Both the position numbers and the translations under genes were made by a program. Source: Nocardioides daphniae (GTDB lineage: Bacteria > Actinomycetota > Actinomycetes > Propionibacteriales > Nocardioidaceae). Taken from it: a stretch of 64,000 nt of DNA. The stretch lies in assembly GCF_004777465.1 (NCBI RefSeq), contig NZ_CP038462.1, positions 3,348,001-3,412,000 on the forward strand. Direction: 5' to 3'. The notes below the pieces were generated by a model that did not search any database, had not been told where the DNA came from, and saw only the letters and a program-made list of their open reading frames with translations. Positions 46,796 through 54,786 of this stretch are shown one piece after another (the first letter of the stretch is position 1; each line of letters begins with the position of its first letter).

Positions 46796-47144
46796 CACGC
46801 ACCCTCACCTTCACGGTGCTGGCCTGTACTAGCCGAGCAGGCAGGGCGCGGGGACGAGGAGCCGCTGCCTCTGCTCGTACGAGTCCGAGGACGCTGCTCA
46901 ACGGTCGCTCGTGGTCGATGACGCCACTCAAGCCGTAGGTGGCCAGAATCGCCAAGACCATCTCCCACACGGGAGGGACGCTGACGCGCATCGGCAGGAT
47001 GGCCTCGATTAAGAGAATGGCGACGAACAGAACCAGCCAGATCCCGTACGCCGAGTACCTCGCAGTCCAGGGCAGGGTGAAGCCCCGCGGTCCCAGCCAC
47101 ACCGCGTCAACGCGGTAGACCTCGTCATCCGGTCGCAGGCGCAT
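46788..47144 (-). CDS. T4SS PrgI/VirB3-like membrane protein
   Basis: A 118-residue protein from ATG 47144 (MRLRPDDEVYRVDAVWLGPR). Two closely spaced membrane helices (YGIWLVLFVAILLIEAILPM; PPVWEMVLAILATYGLS) are followed by a basic tail. This is the size and placement of PrgI/VirB3-type proteins that precede VirB4 in Gram-positive conjugation operons. It overlaps the VirB4 gene by eight bases. Confidence 0.7.
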   Translation of the reverse strand: MRLRPDDEVYRVDAVWLGPRGFTLPWTARYSAYGIWLVLFVAILLIEAILPMRVSVPPVWEMVLAILATYGLSGVIDHERPLSSVLGLVRAEAAAPRPRALPARLVQASTVKVRVRDV

Positions 47145-47148
47145 GACA

Positions 47149-47409
47149 TCACCCGGCGAACACGAACGAGGCGAGGTTGTCAGCGAAGCCGTAGATGAGC
47201 GCGGCGCCACCGATCACGACGCAGCCAAGCATCACGTTGGTGACCGTGAGCGCGTTCTGCGACATCTGTCCCTTACGGGCACTCGCGATGATGCCGATGC
47301 CGATGAAGAGCAGGACGATCGGAATCAGGTTCTTGACGCCCCACTCCACGAGACCTTCGGAGTTGAGGCGAGGGGCGGCCATCACGGCCAAGTTGTTGAT
47401 CCACTGCAT
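47149..47409 (-). CDS. T4SS pilin-like protein (VirB2/TrbC-like)
   Basis: An 86-residue protein with GGGAGG seven bases before ATG 47409. Two membrane segments (NLIPIVLLFIGIGIIASARK; VMLGCVVIGGAALIYGFA) are separated by a short polar loop with KGQMSQNALTVTN. This is the TrbC/VirB2 hairpin. It is the first gene of the leftward T4SS operon. Confidence 0.72.
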   Translation of the reverse strand: MQWINNLAVMAAPRLNSEGLVEWGVKNLIPIVLLFIGIGIIASARKGQMSQNALTVTNVMLGCVVIGGAALIYGFADNLASFVFAG

Positions 47410-47766
47410 GTCGTTACCTCCCGAGATGGCTCACGGAGGCTGAGCGGCCGGACGCCGTCTCTCCCGAGTGAGCACGGACAGTTCCTGGTGAGCTGTACGC
47501 AACCACCAAAGCAAGGATCGAAGGGCGGCCGCGAAAGTTATCCACAGACCTCGCTGGATCCGGCGCGCCGCAGGACTCAGTGCGGGATGGACGTCGTCGC
47601 TGGGTTGCCATAGGGCAAACAAACAGGCGAAAGCATGGACGTCGTTACCACCCGCGCGGGACGTTTCGCCCCGTCCCGGGCAGCGCAGCTGTCATACCTG
47701 CGCAAATAGCCGTGACGCAGGGCGCTGGTACTGTTCCGCGGGTTATCACTGCGAGAGGCGGCCACG
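47410..47766. other. Intergenic region between T4SS operon and DUF3800 gene
   Basis: No gene supported. It must carry divergent promoters. It holds a perfect DnaA box (TTATCCACA, 47538-47546) and two direct copies of ATGGACGTCGT (at about 47586 and 47636) 50 bp apart. A TACTGT -10-like element lies about 35 bases before GTG 47767. The repeats may form an operator or part of an origin of transfer; I cannot tell which. Confidence 0.5.
47538..47546 (+). promoter_or_regulatory. DnaA box (second copy)
   Basis: TTATCCACA, identical and in the same orientation as the copy at 33338. Confidence 0.5.
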
Positions 47767-48462
47767 GTGGGCAACACCACGAACATCTACTGCGATGAGA
47801 GTTGCCACCTACCAGACGACGGCCAACGGGTCATGGTGCTGGGCGCAGTAACCTGCCCGGTGGATAAGTCACGCGAGGTCTCGCAAAGGCTGCGCGAAAT
47901 TCGTGAGCGACACCACCTGCCGGCACCCTTCGAAGTGAAGTGGACCAAGGTGTCACCGGCCAAGTTTGACTACTACCGCGACCTCGTCGACTACTTCTTC
48001 GACGATGACGACTTGAAGTTCCGCGCAGTGGTCGCCCCCAAGGAGGGGCTGAACCACGCCCAATTCGATCAGACACACGACGACTGGTACTACAAGATGA
48101 TGTACCAGTTGCTGACGCGGTTGCTCGTTCCCGGGTCGACCTACCGCATCTACCTGGACAAGAAGGACACACGCAGCGGAGAGAAGGTCGATCGGCTGCA
48201 CCGCGTGCTTAGCAACAGCGTGTATGACTTTGACCGTCGAATCGTGGAGCGAGTCCAGATCGTGCAGTCGCATGACGTCGCCCAGCTGCAATTGGCTGAC
48301 CTGTTGCTGGGTGCAATCTCTTACGTCAACCGACACTTGGACGGCAGCCGCGCGAAACTAGGTCTAGTCGACCGCATCCGGGAGCGGTCCGGGTACGACC
48401 TCACGCGTTCCACGCTGCTTCGCGAGGAGAAGTTCAACATCTTCCACTGGCGGTCCGCATGA
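47767..48462 (+). CDS. DUF3800 domain-containing protein
   Basis: A 231-residue protein starting at GTG 47767. The opening IYCDESCHLPDDGQRVMVLG is the DUF3800 signature (an acidic DES in the first strand of an RNase H-like fold), followed by KWTKVSPAKFDYY and YLDKKDTRSGEKV. The conserved LQLADLLLGAISY closes the domain. DUF3800 genes recur on mobile elements and defence islands and are presumed nucleases. It overlaps the next gene by four bases. Confidence 0.85.
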   Translation: MGNTTNIYCDESCHLPDDGQRVMVLGAVTCPVDKSREVSQRLREIRERHHLPAPFEVKWTKVSPAKFDYYRDLVDYFFDDDDLKFRAVVAPKEGLNHAQFDQTHDDWYYKMMYQLLTRLLVPGSTYRIYLDKKDTRSGEKVDRLHRVLSNSVYDFDRRIVERVQIVQSHDVAQLQLADLLLGAISYVNRHLDGSRAKLGLVDRIRERSGYDLTRSTLLREEKFNIFHWRSA

Positions 48463-48965
48463 ATCACGGCTGGCCACCACTTGGCCTTCACCTCAACGAT
48501 GCAGGCGGCGACTTCTGGGGTTACGTCGACAAGTGCTATCAACTCTATTACGACACGGTTCACGTGCAACCGCGCCCGTGGCCAGTACCGGGACAGTCTC
48601 TCAATATAAAAAGACAGCCCGTCGACGAGAAGGGCCGGTGCAACACGTTCTGGCACCTGGTGACCGAGGGCGAGATCGAAGATGAACGCACTCCGAGCAC
48701 CTCGCGATTGGAGCGCGTTGGTTGGCCCATGGCCCTCATCAGTGAATTCAATGACATCTACCCTGCGGCTCAGTCATCCCGGATCCGCTGGTGGAAGACC
48801 AAGCGCGGAGCAGAAGAGCGCTACGCCATCGCGCTAGAGGACTTTTCATACGTCGTGATCGTGGCCGACCGTAAGACATACTGCTTGCTCTGGACGGCCT
48901 ACCCCGTCGAGTATGAGAGCCGGCGCAGGAAGCTCCGCCGCGAGTTCGAAGAGTTCTGGAAATGA
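48459..48965 (+). CDS. Partner of DUF3800 protein, unknown function (possible nuclease toxin)
   Basis: A 168-residue protein whose start overlaps the DUF3800 stop (ATGA), so the two are co-translated. It is Tyr/Trp-rich: FWGYVDKCYQLYYDTVHVQP, TFWHLVTEGEIEDERTPSTS and a C-terminal EDFSYVVIVADRKTYCLLWT followed by basic RRRKLRREFEEFWK. The beta-strand pattern near the end recalls RelE/EndoU-type nucleases, but no catalytic set is evident. Codons are less GC-rich than in chromosomal neighbours. Confidence 0.65.
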   Translation: MNHGWPPLGLHLNDAGGDFWGYVDKCYQLYYDTVHVQPRPWPVPGQSLNIKRQPVDEKGRCNTFWHLVTEGEIEDERTPSTSRLERVGWPMALISEFNDIYPAAQSSRIRWWKTKRGAEERYAIALEDFSYVVIVADRKTYCLLWTAYPVEYESRRRKLRREFEEFWK

Positions 48966-48968
48966 CTA

Positions 48969-48993
48969 GAGCCGCCCTCACTGAGGACGGCTC
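48969..48993 (+). terminator. Terminator after DUF3800 pair
   Basis: GAGCCGCCCTC and GAGGACGGCTC pair with one mismatch around an ACT loop, four bases after the stop codon. Confidence 0.65.
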
Positions 48994-49283
48994 CGCTACT
49001 CCTTCTACCGCTGGTAGATGAGTTGGCTACAACCTAGCACCAGTGTCCGGTGCTTGGTACCCCGTTCCGGGGTGTTTGGCATCACCTCCTGGCGGCTTAG
49101 CCGCGGTACACGCCGTAGCGGCTCCACGTACGAGGACTGCGCTCACATGGCAAGGCCGCCCACCTGCGCGTAGCAGCCCGCACAGCAACGCCCCTTCACG
49201 TCCACGACCCCCAGCGCACACCTGGACGTTTCAGAGGAAAGTCATCTCACCCCTGCGGACGGCTACGCACAACCCCGCCGTGC
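48994..49283. other. Non-coding right end of the mobile element
   Basis: About 290 bases between the last cargo gene and attR. I see no gene, only GC-rich frames lacking ribosome sites. It may contain arm-type integrase sites, but none can be named by eye. Confidence 0.4.
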
Positions 49284-49329
49284 CTACGGATCAGAAGGTT
49301 TGGGGTTCGAATCCCTACAGGCGCACAGA
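49284..49329. repeat. attR: right 46-bp direct repeat (tRNA-Arg 3' end remnant)
   Basis: Identical to attL. It lacks the first 31 bases of the tRNA, so it is the original 3' end displaced by the insertion. Confidence 0.93.
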
Positions 49330-49334
49330 TCAGG

Positions 49335-49364
49335 ACCGCAGGACATCTTCGGATGTCCTGCGGT
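49335..49364 (+). terminator. Original tRNA-Arg terminator, displaced
   Basis: ACCGCAGGACATC and GATGTCCTGCGGT form a perfect 13-bp stem. The left copy at about 27515-27547 is similar but imperfect and is element-borne. Confidence 0.75.
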
Positions 49365-49422
49365 TCTTGCGTTTCCGGGCGTGGCCGCAGATGCGTGGGC
49401 CGCTGCCCCGGAGTCCGTCCAC

Positions 49423-49662
49423 TCACAGCGGTTCGAGATCGACGGACTCCAGATACAGGGGAACCAGCAGTGCAGCGAGAACCGCCACGACCACCAGCGT
49501 CATGCCCAGCGCCACCCAGACCCACGGCCGGGGCGAGCGGCGTACGCGCCGAGCCATCCAGGGCGTGACAGCGAGGACGACGACCACTGCGCACCACAGC
49601 GCGACCCTCGTCTCGTCGGTGAAGTGCGTGGCAAAGCTCTCGAGCACGGACACCTCCACCAC
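49423..49662 (-). CDS. Small two-pass membrane protein
   Basis: About 79 residues with two hydrophobic stretches (VALWCAVVVVLAVTPWMARR; VWVALGMTLVVVAVLAALLV) joined by a basic loop. The start is uncertain because three GTG codons follow each other. It lies just outside attR and so is a chromosomal gene. The function is unknown. Confidence 0.55.
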   Translation of the reverse strand: MVEVSVLESFATHFTDETRVALWCAVVVVLAVTPWMARRVRRSPRPWVWVALGMTLVVVAVLAALLVPLYLESVDLEPL

Positions 49663-49831
49663 TGCCGCCGCCTGGACCTGACAGCGGGTGCTTTCACGCG
49701 GTGGGCGACATCACGGCGCGACCTTCCGTGTCAACTGACCTACTTGTCGCAATATCGAGGGGTACATCTCTCGGGTCTCTCTCGTGGGGGCGCTTCAGCA
49801 ACGCCCCGGCCCGCTCTACCAGGAGACCCCT

Positions 49832-50674
49832 GTGATCACTTCTGCGCGCCCTGCTAACCCCTCCGTCGACCGCCGTACGCTCATGCGTGCAGCCGCCTGG
49901 ACGGCCCCCGCCGTGACGCTCGCGGCCGCCTCGCCGGCGTACGCCAGCTCCGGCCTCGGCGCGAGGCCCGGCGCCTGCCGCGTCGTCCAGGTGACGCGCA
50001 GCAGCTGGAGCGTCGTCACCGGCGGCATCGTCGACCGAGGCAACACCGGGTGGCTGGTCCGCGGCCAGTACGACCAGCCCGGCATGGTCAGCAGCGCCCA
50101 GGCCACGTGGTTCGACGGGACGAAGACGGGTGCCGGCACCTCGGTGCAGCCCGACGACTCCTTCCTCTCCTTCGGCAACAACGCGTCGATGACCGGGGCC
50201 ACGGTGATCAAGGTGCGCTACGCCTTCGAGCTGACCGGCTCGGCGACCGTCCAGCTCGAGGGTGTCGTCCGGCTCGGCTACGGCGACTCCGGCACCCCGG
50301 TCCAGCTGACCGAGCGCCAGGTGCTCGACGTGGCGGTGGTGGACGGCAACCAGAACGTGCGCGTCGCCGGCATCGCCCACCGCCGTCGCAACGGCAACAC
50401 CTACTACCCCGCGACGGCGGACTCCGCTGCCTACGCGCTGCTCGCCCGCACGGACGAGGAGGTCGGCGCGCACCACACGCTGCACACGGCGATCCAGGGG
50501 GAGCACACCTACCGCGCGGAGTACACCAGCCAGCCGATCGCCCTGACGGGCAAGAGCTCGGTGCGACGCACCGTGCACCTCGACTACACGCTGACGCTGG
50601 ACCGCCGAGCCAGCAGCGCCTGGGTCAACGACGACGTGGTGATCAACCCACCGACGGTGACCGTCTGCCAGTGA
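49832..50674 (+). CDS. Tat-exported protein of unknown function
   Basis: A 280-residue protein from GTG 49832 after AGGAG. The twin-arginine signal VDRRTLMRAAAWTAPAVTLA followed by ASPAYA predicts folded export and cleavage after Ala at about residue 41. The mature part is beta-rich and hydrophilic (YDQPGMVSSAQATWFDG; VKVRYAFELTGS-like strands) with one early and one late cysteine (GACRVVQ; TVCQ) that could join. It resembles a surface or secreted beta-sandwich; the family is not recognised. Confidence 0.7.
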   Translation: MITSARPANPSVDRRTLMRAAAWTAPAVTLAAASPAYASSGLGARPGACRVVQVTRSSWSVVTGGIVDRGNTGWLVRGQYDQPGMVSSAQATWFDGTKTGAGTSVQPDDSFLSFGNNASMTGATVIKVRYAFELTGSATVQLEGVVRLGYGDSGTPVQLTERQVLDVAVVDGNQNVRVAGIAHRRRNGNTYYPATADSAAYALLARTDEEVGAHHTLHTAIQGEHTYRAEYTSQPIALTGKSSVRRTVHLDYTLTLDRRASSAWVNDDVVINPPTVTVCQ

Positions 50675-50719
50675 CCGTCTGCCACTGACCGTCCCCGACT
50701 GACCATCCCCGAGACGCGG

Positions 50720-50758
50720 ACCGGCGGGCGCCCCTGCCGCGCAGGAGCACCCGCCGGT
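50720..50758. terminator. Bidirectional terminator with inner stem
   Basis: ACCGGCGGG pairs with CCCGCCGGT, and an inner stem CCTGC/GCAGG lies within. It separates two convergent genes for exported proteins. Confidence 0.7.
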
Positions 50759-50774
50759 GCTGGGCAACGCAGGG

Positions 50775-51203
50775 TCAGCCGATGACCTTGTCGCAGCCGC
50801 TCGGCCGCGAAGTTCCCATCCGCTTGGTGCTGGAGATCTCGTCCTCCAGGGCCGAGTCGGTCAGGTCCATGCTGTAACCCCAGGGGCGCAGGCACACGGT
50901 GTGCCCCTTGTAGTCCTTGTCCTTGAACAGCTTCCACCAGTCGCCGGTGTTGTTGGAGACGCTGGAGGCGTCATCGCCGAAGGTGGTGTCGTAGATCCCG
51001 CACGACAGGTCGCACGGGTCGTTGTGGAAGTCGCTGTCGTACGACGCCCTCTCCAGGCAGGTCGGCGTGTAGTTGTCGCTCGCACAGATGTAGAGCCGGT
51101 TGGACGGACCAGCCGCCTGCGCGGGCACGGCGCCCACCAACATCACCAGCACGCTCGCCATGAGCATCCCGCTGAACCGGACCACGGTGGTCTTGAACTT
51201 CAT
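50775..51203 (-). CDS. Secreted beta/gamma-crystallin or peptidase-inhibitor I36-like protein
   Basis: A 142-residue protein with a signal peptide (VVRFSGMLMASVLVMLVGAV, then PAQAAG) and a Cys-rich mature domain of about 110 residues with six cysteines (YICASDNYTPTCLERA, DPCDLSCGIYD, TVCLRPW, SGCDKVI). The DDASSVSNNTGDWWKLFKDK and DYKGHTVCLRPWG pattern is that of peptidase-inhibitor family I36/crystallin-like secreted proteins of actinobacteria. All cysteines may be disulphide-bonded outside the cell. Confidence 0.75.
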   Translation of the reverse strand: MKFKTTVVRFSGMLMASVLVMLVGAVPAQAAGPSNRLYICASDNYTPTCLERASYDSDFHNDPCDLSCGIYDTTFGDDASSVSNNTGDWWKLFKDKDYKGHTVCLRPWGYSMDLTDSALEDEISSTKRMGTSRPSGCDKVIG

Positions 51204-51380
51204 CTCGTCACTCCCCTGTGTATGAAACGGACGCGTCGACACTAGGAGCGGTTCTGCGCCACGCCGGGGGCGGTTCCATGCCCCGGGAAAGGTCGCCGCG
51301 GGGCCTTCGGCTCGGGTATGGGAGCGCCACTCGTGCGTCGCCGGACGAACCTGTCGGCGCCGCGTGGCACATTTGCTCGC

Positions 51381-54300
51381 GTGCCGCTCACCTTGCACCA
51401 CGCCACCCGCACCGACCAGCTCGCCGACGAGCTCGCCGGGCTGCTGGCGACCCCACTGCCCGACCCGTTCGCGCAGGAGGTCGTCGTGGTGCCCGCGCGC
51501 GGCGTGGAGCGGTGGCTCACCCAACGGCTCTCGCACCGACTCGGCACCGGCGAGCGCGGCGGCGACGGAGTCTGTGCAGGCGTGCGCTTCATGGCCCCCC
51601 ACTCCCTCGTCTCCATGCTGCTCGGCCGCGAGCACGACGACCCGTGGTCGCCCGACCACCTCGTCTGGCCGTTGCTCGGCGTCATCGACGACTCCCTCGG
51701 CGAGGCCCAGTTCGCGACCCTGGCCGACCACCTCGGCCACGGCGACCCCGACGACGAGCGCAGCGCCCGCCGCTACTCGGTCGCGCGGCGGCTCGCCGGG
51801 CTCTTCTCCTCGTACGCCGTGCAGCGCCCCCCGCTGCTGGCCGACTGGCGCGCAGGGCGCGACCTCGACGGCTCAGGTCACCCGCTCGACCCGGACCTGC
51901 ACTGGCAGGCCGAGCTGTGGCGTCGCCTCGAGCGGGTCGTGCCGGCCGACCCGCCGGACGTGCGGCACGCCCACACCCTCGAGCGGCTGCGCAGCGGCGG
52001 CGACGGGCTCGACCTGCCCGCCCGCCTGTCCCTCTTCGGCCACACCCGCCTGCCGGCCTCCGAGGTCGAGCTGCTGCGGGCGCTGGCCGAGCAGCGCGAG
52101 GTGCACCTCTGGCTGCCGCAGGCCTCGCCCTCGCTGTGGGACGACCTCGAGGGCGCCGCCGCCGAGGGCCCGGTGCGGCGTGTCGACGACACCTCCGCAC
52201 GCCTCGTCGACCACCCGCTGCTCGCCTCGCTCGGTCGCGACAGCCGTGAGCTGCGTCGTACGCTCGGCCCCCTGCCCGCCGTCACCCCCGACTCCGAGCC
52301 GCCCCTGCCGGCCACCCTCCTCGGCTGGCTCCAGGGAGACCTGCGCAGCAACGCCGCCCCCGACGCCGCCACCCGTGCCGCCCGCGTGGTCACCGACGAC
52401 GACCGGTCGGTGCAGATCCACTCCTGCCACGGCGCCGCCCGCCAGGTCGACGTGCTCCGCGAGGTGCTCGTCGGGCTCCTCGAGGACGACCCGACGCTCG
52501 AGCCGCGCGACATCCTCGTGATGTGCCCCGACATCGAGAGCTACGCCCCGTTGATCTCCGCCGGGTTCGGCCTGGCCGACGTCGCCGAGGGCGCCGAGGC
52601 GGCCTCTGCCCACCCCGCCCACCAGCTTCGGGTGCGCCTGGCCGACCGGGCGATCGGGGCGACCAACCCCCTTCTCGGCATCGCCGCCACCCTCGTCGAG
52701 CTCTCCGGTGGCCGGATGACCGCGACCGAGGTGCTCGACCTGGCGGCCGCCGCGCCCGTGCGGCTGCGTTTCGGCTTCACCGACGACCACCTCGAGCGGA
52801 TCTCCGGCTGGGTGCGCGACGCCGGCGTCCGCTGGGGCCACGACCTCGCCCACCGCGGACGCTTCGGCCTCACCACCGACGCCAACACCTGGCTCACCGG
52901 CATGCGCCGCGTCCTGCTCGGGGCCGCCATGTCGGGCCAGGGCCACCGCTTCGTCGGCGCGACCCTCCCCCTCGACGACGTGGGTGACGCCGACCTCGAC
53001 CTGCTGGGGCGCTTCGCGGAGTTCGTCGACCGGCTGCACACCTTCACCACCGCGGCCACCGCAGCGCACAGCGCCGCCGACTGGAGCACCGCCCTGAAGG
53101 AGGGCGTCGCCGGGCTCACCCAGGTCACCCTCGACGACGCCTGGCAGGAGGCCCAGTTCACCCGCGAGATGGAGCGGATCACCAGCGGGCCGAGCGAGGG
53201 CAGCACCCGGCTGCGCCACGCCGACGTCCGCGCGCTCCTCGCCCGCAGCCTGCGCGGACGTCCCACCCGCTCCAACTTCCGCACCGGCACTCTCACGGTC
53301 TGCACCATGGTGCCGATGCGTTCGGTGCCGCACCGCGTCGTCGCCCTGGTCGGCCTCGACGACGGCACCTTCCCGCGGATCTCCTCGGTCGACGGCGACG
53401 ACGTGCTCGCCCGCTCCCCGATGACCGGCGAGCGCGACCTGCGCTCGGAGGACCGCCAGCTTCTGCTCGACGCCATCGGCGCCGCCACCGAGACCCTCGT
53501 CCTGACCTACAGCGGACGCGGCGAGCACACCGGCGCGGAGCACCCGCCCGCGGTGCCCGTCGGTGAGCTCGTCGACGCCCTCGACGCGACGGCCTCCCGG
53601 CCCGGCGGCGAGGCGGTGCGCGACCACGTCGTCGTCCAGCACCCGCTGCAGCCGTTCGACGAGGCCAACCTGGTCGCCGGCCGCCTGGTCGGCGACGAGC
53701 CGTTCAGCTTCGACCGCACCGCGCTCGCCGGCGCCACGGCCGCGCGTACGCCCGTGGTCGCCGTCCGCGAGCTCGTCCTCGCCCCGCTGCCGGTGGTCGC
53801 CGCGGAGGAGGCCTCGGTCTCCCTGGCCGACCTGCACGACTTCTATCGGCACCCGGTCAAGGCGTTCCTGCGCTCACGGCTGCGCGTCACCACCCCGCTC
53901 GACGGCGAGGAGGGCAAGGACGCGGTCCCGATCGAGCTCGACGCCCTCGAGCAGTGGGGCGTCGGCGACCGTCTGGTCCGCGACGTCCTGGCCGGCGCCG
54001 ACCCCCGGTCGGCGATGGTGGCCGAGCAGCTGCGCGGCCTCCTGCCGCCGGGCGACCTCGGCGTCGGGGTGCTGACCCAGATCGTCGGCAAGGTCCGTCC
54101 GCTCGTGGAGTACGCGGTGCCCCTGCGGGCCGGGACGGCCCACGCGGTCGACGTCGACATCGACCTGGGCGACGTCCGCCTGACCGGCACCGTGCCCGAC
54201 CTCTACGGCAACAACCACGTCACCGTCAGCTTCTCGAGCCTCGGGGCCAAGCACCGGATCGCCGGGTGGATCAACGCGCTGGCGCTGGCGGTCGGCGCCC

Positions 54301-54785
54301 CCGACCAGAACTGGACCGTCCACACCGTCGGGCGCTACCGCTCCAGCGGGAAGTTCTCGATGATCAGGCCGCTCCCGGTCGACGAGGCGACGGCGTGGCT
54401 GCGCGACCTCGTACGCGTGCAGCAGCAGGGGTTGCGAGAGCCGCTGCCCCTCCCGCTCAAGACGTCCCTGGCGTGGGCCGAGGAGCGCGTGCACGAGCTG
54501 GGCGGCCGCGAGGTCAATCCCGACAGCGCCGCCGTGCGCGAGTGGCTGACCCCGCCCTTCAACGACACCGGCTTCCCCCGCGAGGACGGCGACGCCTGGC
54601 ACGTGCGGGCCTTCGGCGCCCAGGCGCCGTTCGCCGTGCTGACCCACGACCTGCGCCCCGACGAGGTGGCCCTGGACACCGGGCTGCCCGAGGGCGTTGC
54701 GTCCCCGCACCGGCTCGGTCACTACGCGTGGCGGGTGTGGGGTCCGATGCTCACCGGTGACCGCGAGCTCGTGAGGGGGATCTGA
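51381..54785 (+). CDS. recC: Exonuclease V subunit RecC
   Basis: The GTG at 51381 gives 1134 residues (MPLTLHHATRTDQLADELAG), near the family norm. It has the early VVVPARGVERWLTQRLSHRL, IQIHSCHGAARQVDVLREVL-type signature (HSCHGAARQV), DILVMCPDIESY and LDDGTFPR. RecC is an inactivated SF1 helicase that scans for Chi and holds RecB and RecD. It ends one base before recB, and the recC-recB-recD order is the usual one. Confidence 0.94.
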   Translation: MPLTLHHATRTDQLADELAGLLATPLPDPFAQEVVVVPARGVERWLTQRLSHRLGTGERGGDGVCAGVRFMAPHSLVSMLLGREHDDPWSPDHLVWPLLGVIDDSLGEAQFATLADHLGHGDPDDERSARRYSVARRLAGLFSSYAVQRPPLLADWRAGRDLDGSGHPLDPDLHWQAELWRRLERVVPADPPDVRHAHTLERLRSGGDGLDLPARLSLFGHTRLPASEVELLRALAEQREVHLWLPQASPSLWDDLEGAAAEGPVRRVDDTSARLVDHPLLASLGRDSRELRRTLGPLPAVTPDSEPPLPATLLGWLQGDLRSNAAPDAATRAARVVTDDDRSVQIHSCHGAARQVDVLREVLVGLLEDDPTLEPRDILVMCPDIESYAPLISAGFGLADVAEGAEAASAHPAHQLRVRLADRAIGATNPLLGIAATLVELSGGRMTATEVLDLAAAAPVRLRFGFTDDHLERISGWVRDAGVRWGHDLAHRGRFGLTTDANTWLTGMRRVLLGAAMSGQGHRFVGATLPLDDVGDADLDLLGRFAEFVDRLHTFTTAATAAHSAADWSTALKEGVAGLTQVTLDDAWQEAQFTREMERITSGPSEGSTRLRHADVRALLARSLRGRPTRSNFRTGTLTVCTMVPMRSVPHRVVALVGLDDGTFPRISSVDGDDVLARSPMTGERDLRSEDRQLLLDAIGAATETLVLTYSGRGEHTGAEHPPAVPVGELVDALDATASRPGGEAVRDHVVVQHPLQPFDEANLVAGRLVGDEPFSFDRTALAGATAARTPVVAVRELVLAPLPVVAAEEASVSLADLHDFYRHPVKAFLRSRLRVTTPLDGEEGKDAVPIELDALEQWGVGDRLVRDVLAGADPRSAMVAEQLRGLLPPGDLGVGVLTQIVGKVRPLVEYAVPLRAGTAHAVDVDIDLGDVRLTGTVPDLYGNNHVTVSFSSLGAKHRIAGWINALALAVGAPDQNWTVHTVGRYRSSGKFSMIRPLPVDEATAWLRDLVRVQQQGLREPLPLPLKTSLAWAEERVHELGGREVNPDSAAVREWLTPPFNDTGFPREDGDAWHVRAFGAQAPFAVLTHDLRPDEVALDTGLPEGVASPHRLGHYAWRVWGPMLTGDRELVRGI

Positions 54786-54786
54786 C

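Larger units (their letters stand above)
27464..49329. mobile_element. Integrative conjugative element of about 21.8 kb in tRNA-Arg
   Basis: Bounded by 46-bp repeats. The integrase gene lies next to attL and reads toward it. The AICE backbone is int-xis-rep-whiB-ftsK-(two small ORFs)-pra plus regulator/Nudix/HD. Cargo is type III-like restriction-modification and a DUF3800 pair. A leftward type IV secretion block fills 40.6-47.4 kb. AICEs normally transfer double-stranded DNA with one FtsK-like protein and have no VirB4 machine, so this element looks mosaic. No MOB-type relaxase was found; the HUH Rep might nick for transfer. Confidence 0.9.

Noticed and set aside
49284..49329. A second tRNA-Arg gene
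   Set aside because: Only the 3' 42 bases of a tRNA are present; the 5' acceptor and D arm are missing. It is attR.
27464..49329. A conventional MOB relaxase
   Set aside because: No ORF in the element shows relaxase-type three-histidine motifs other than the HUH site in Rep, which fits rolling-circle initiators.
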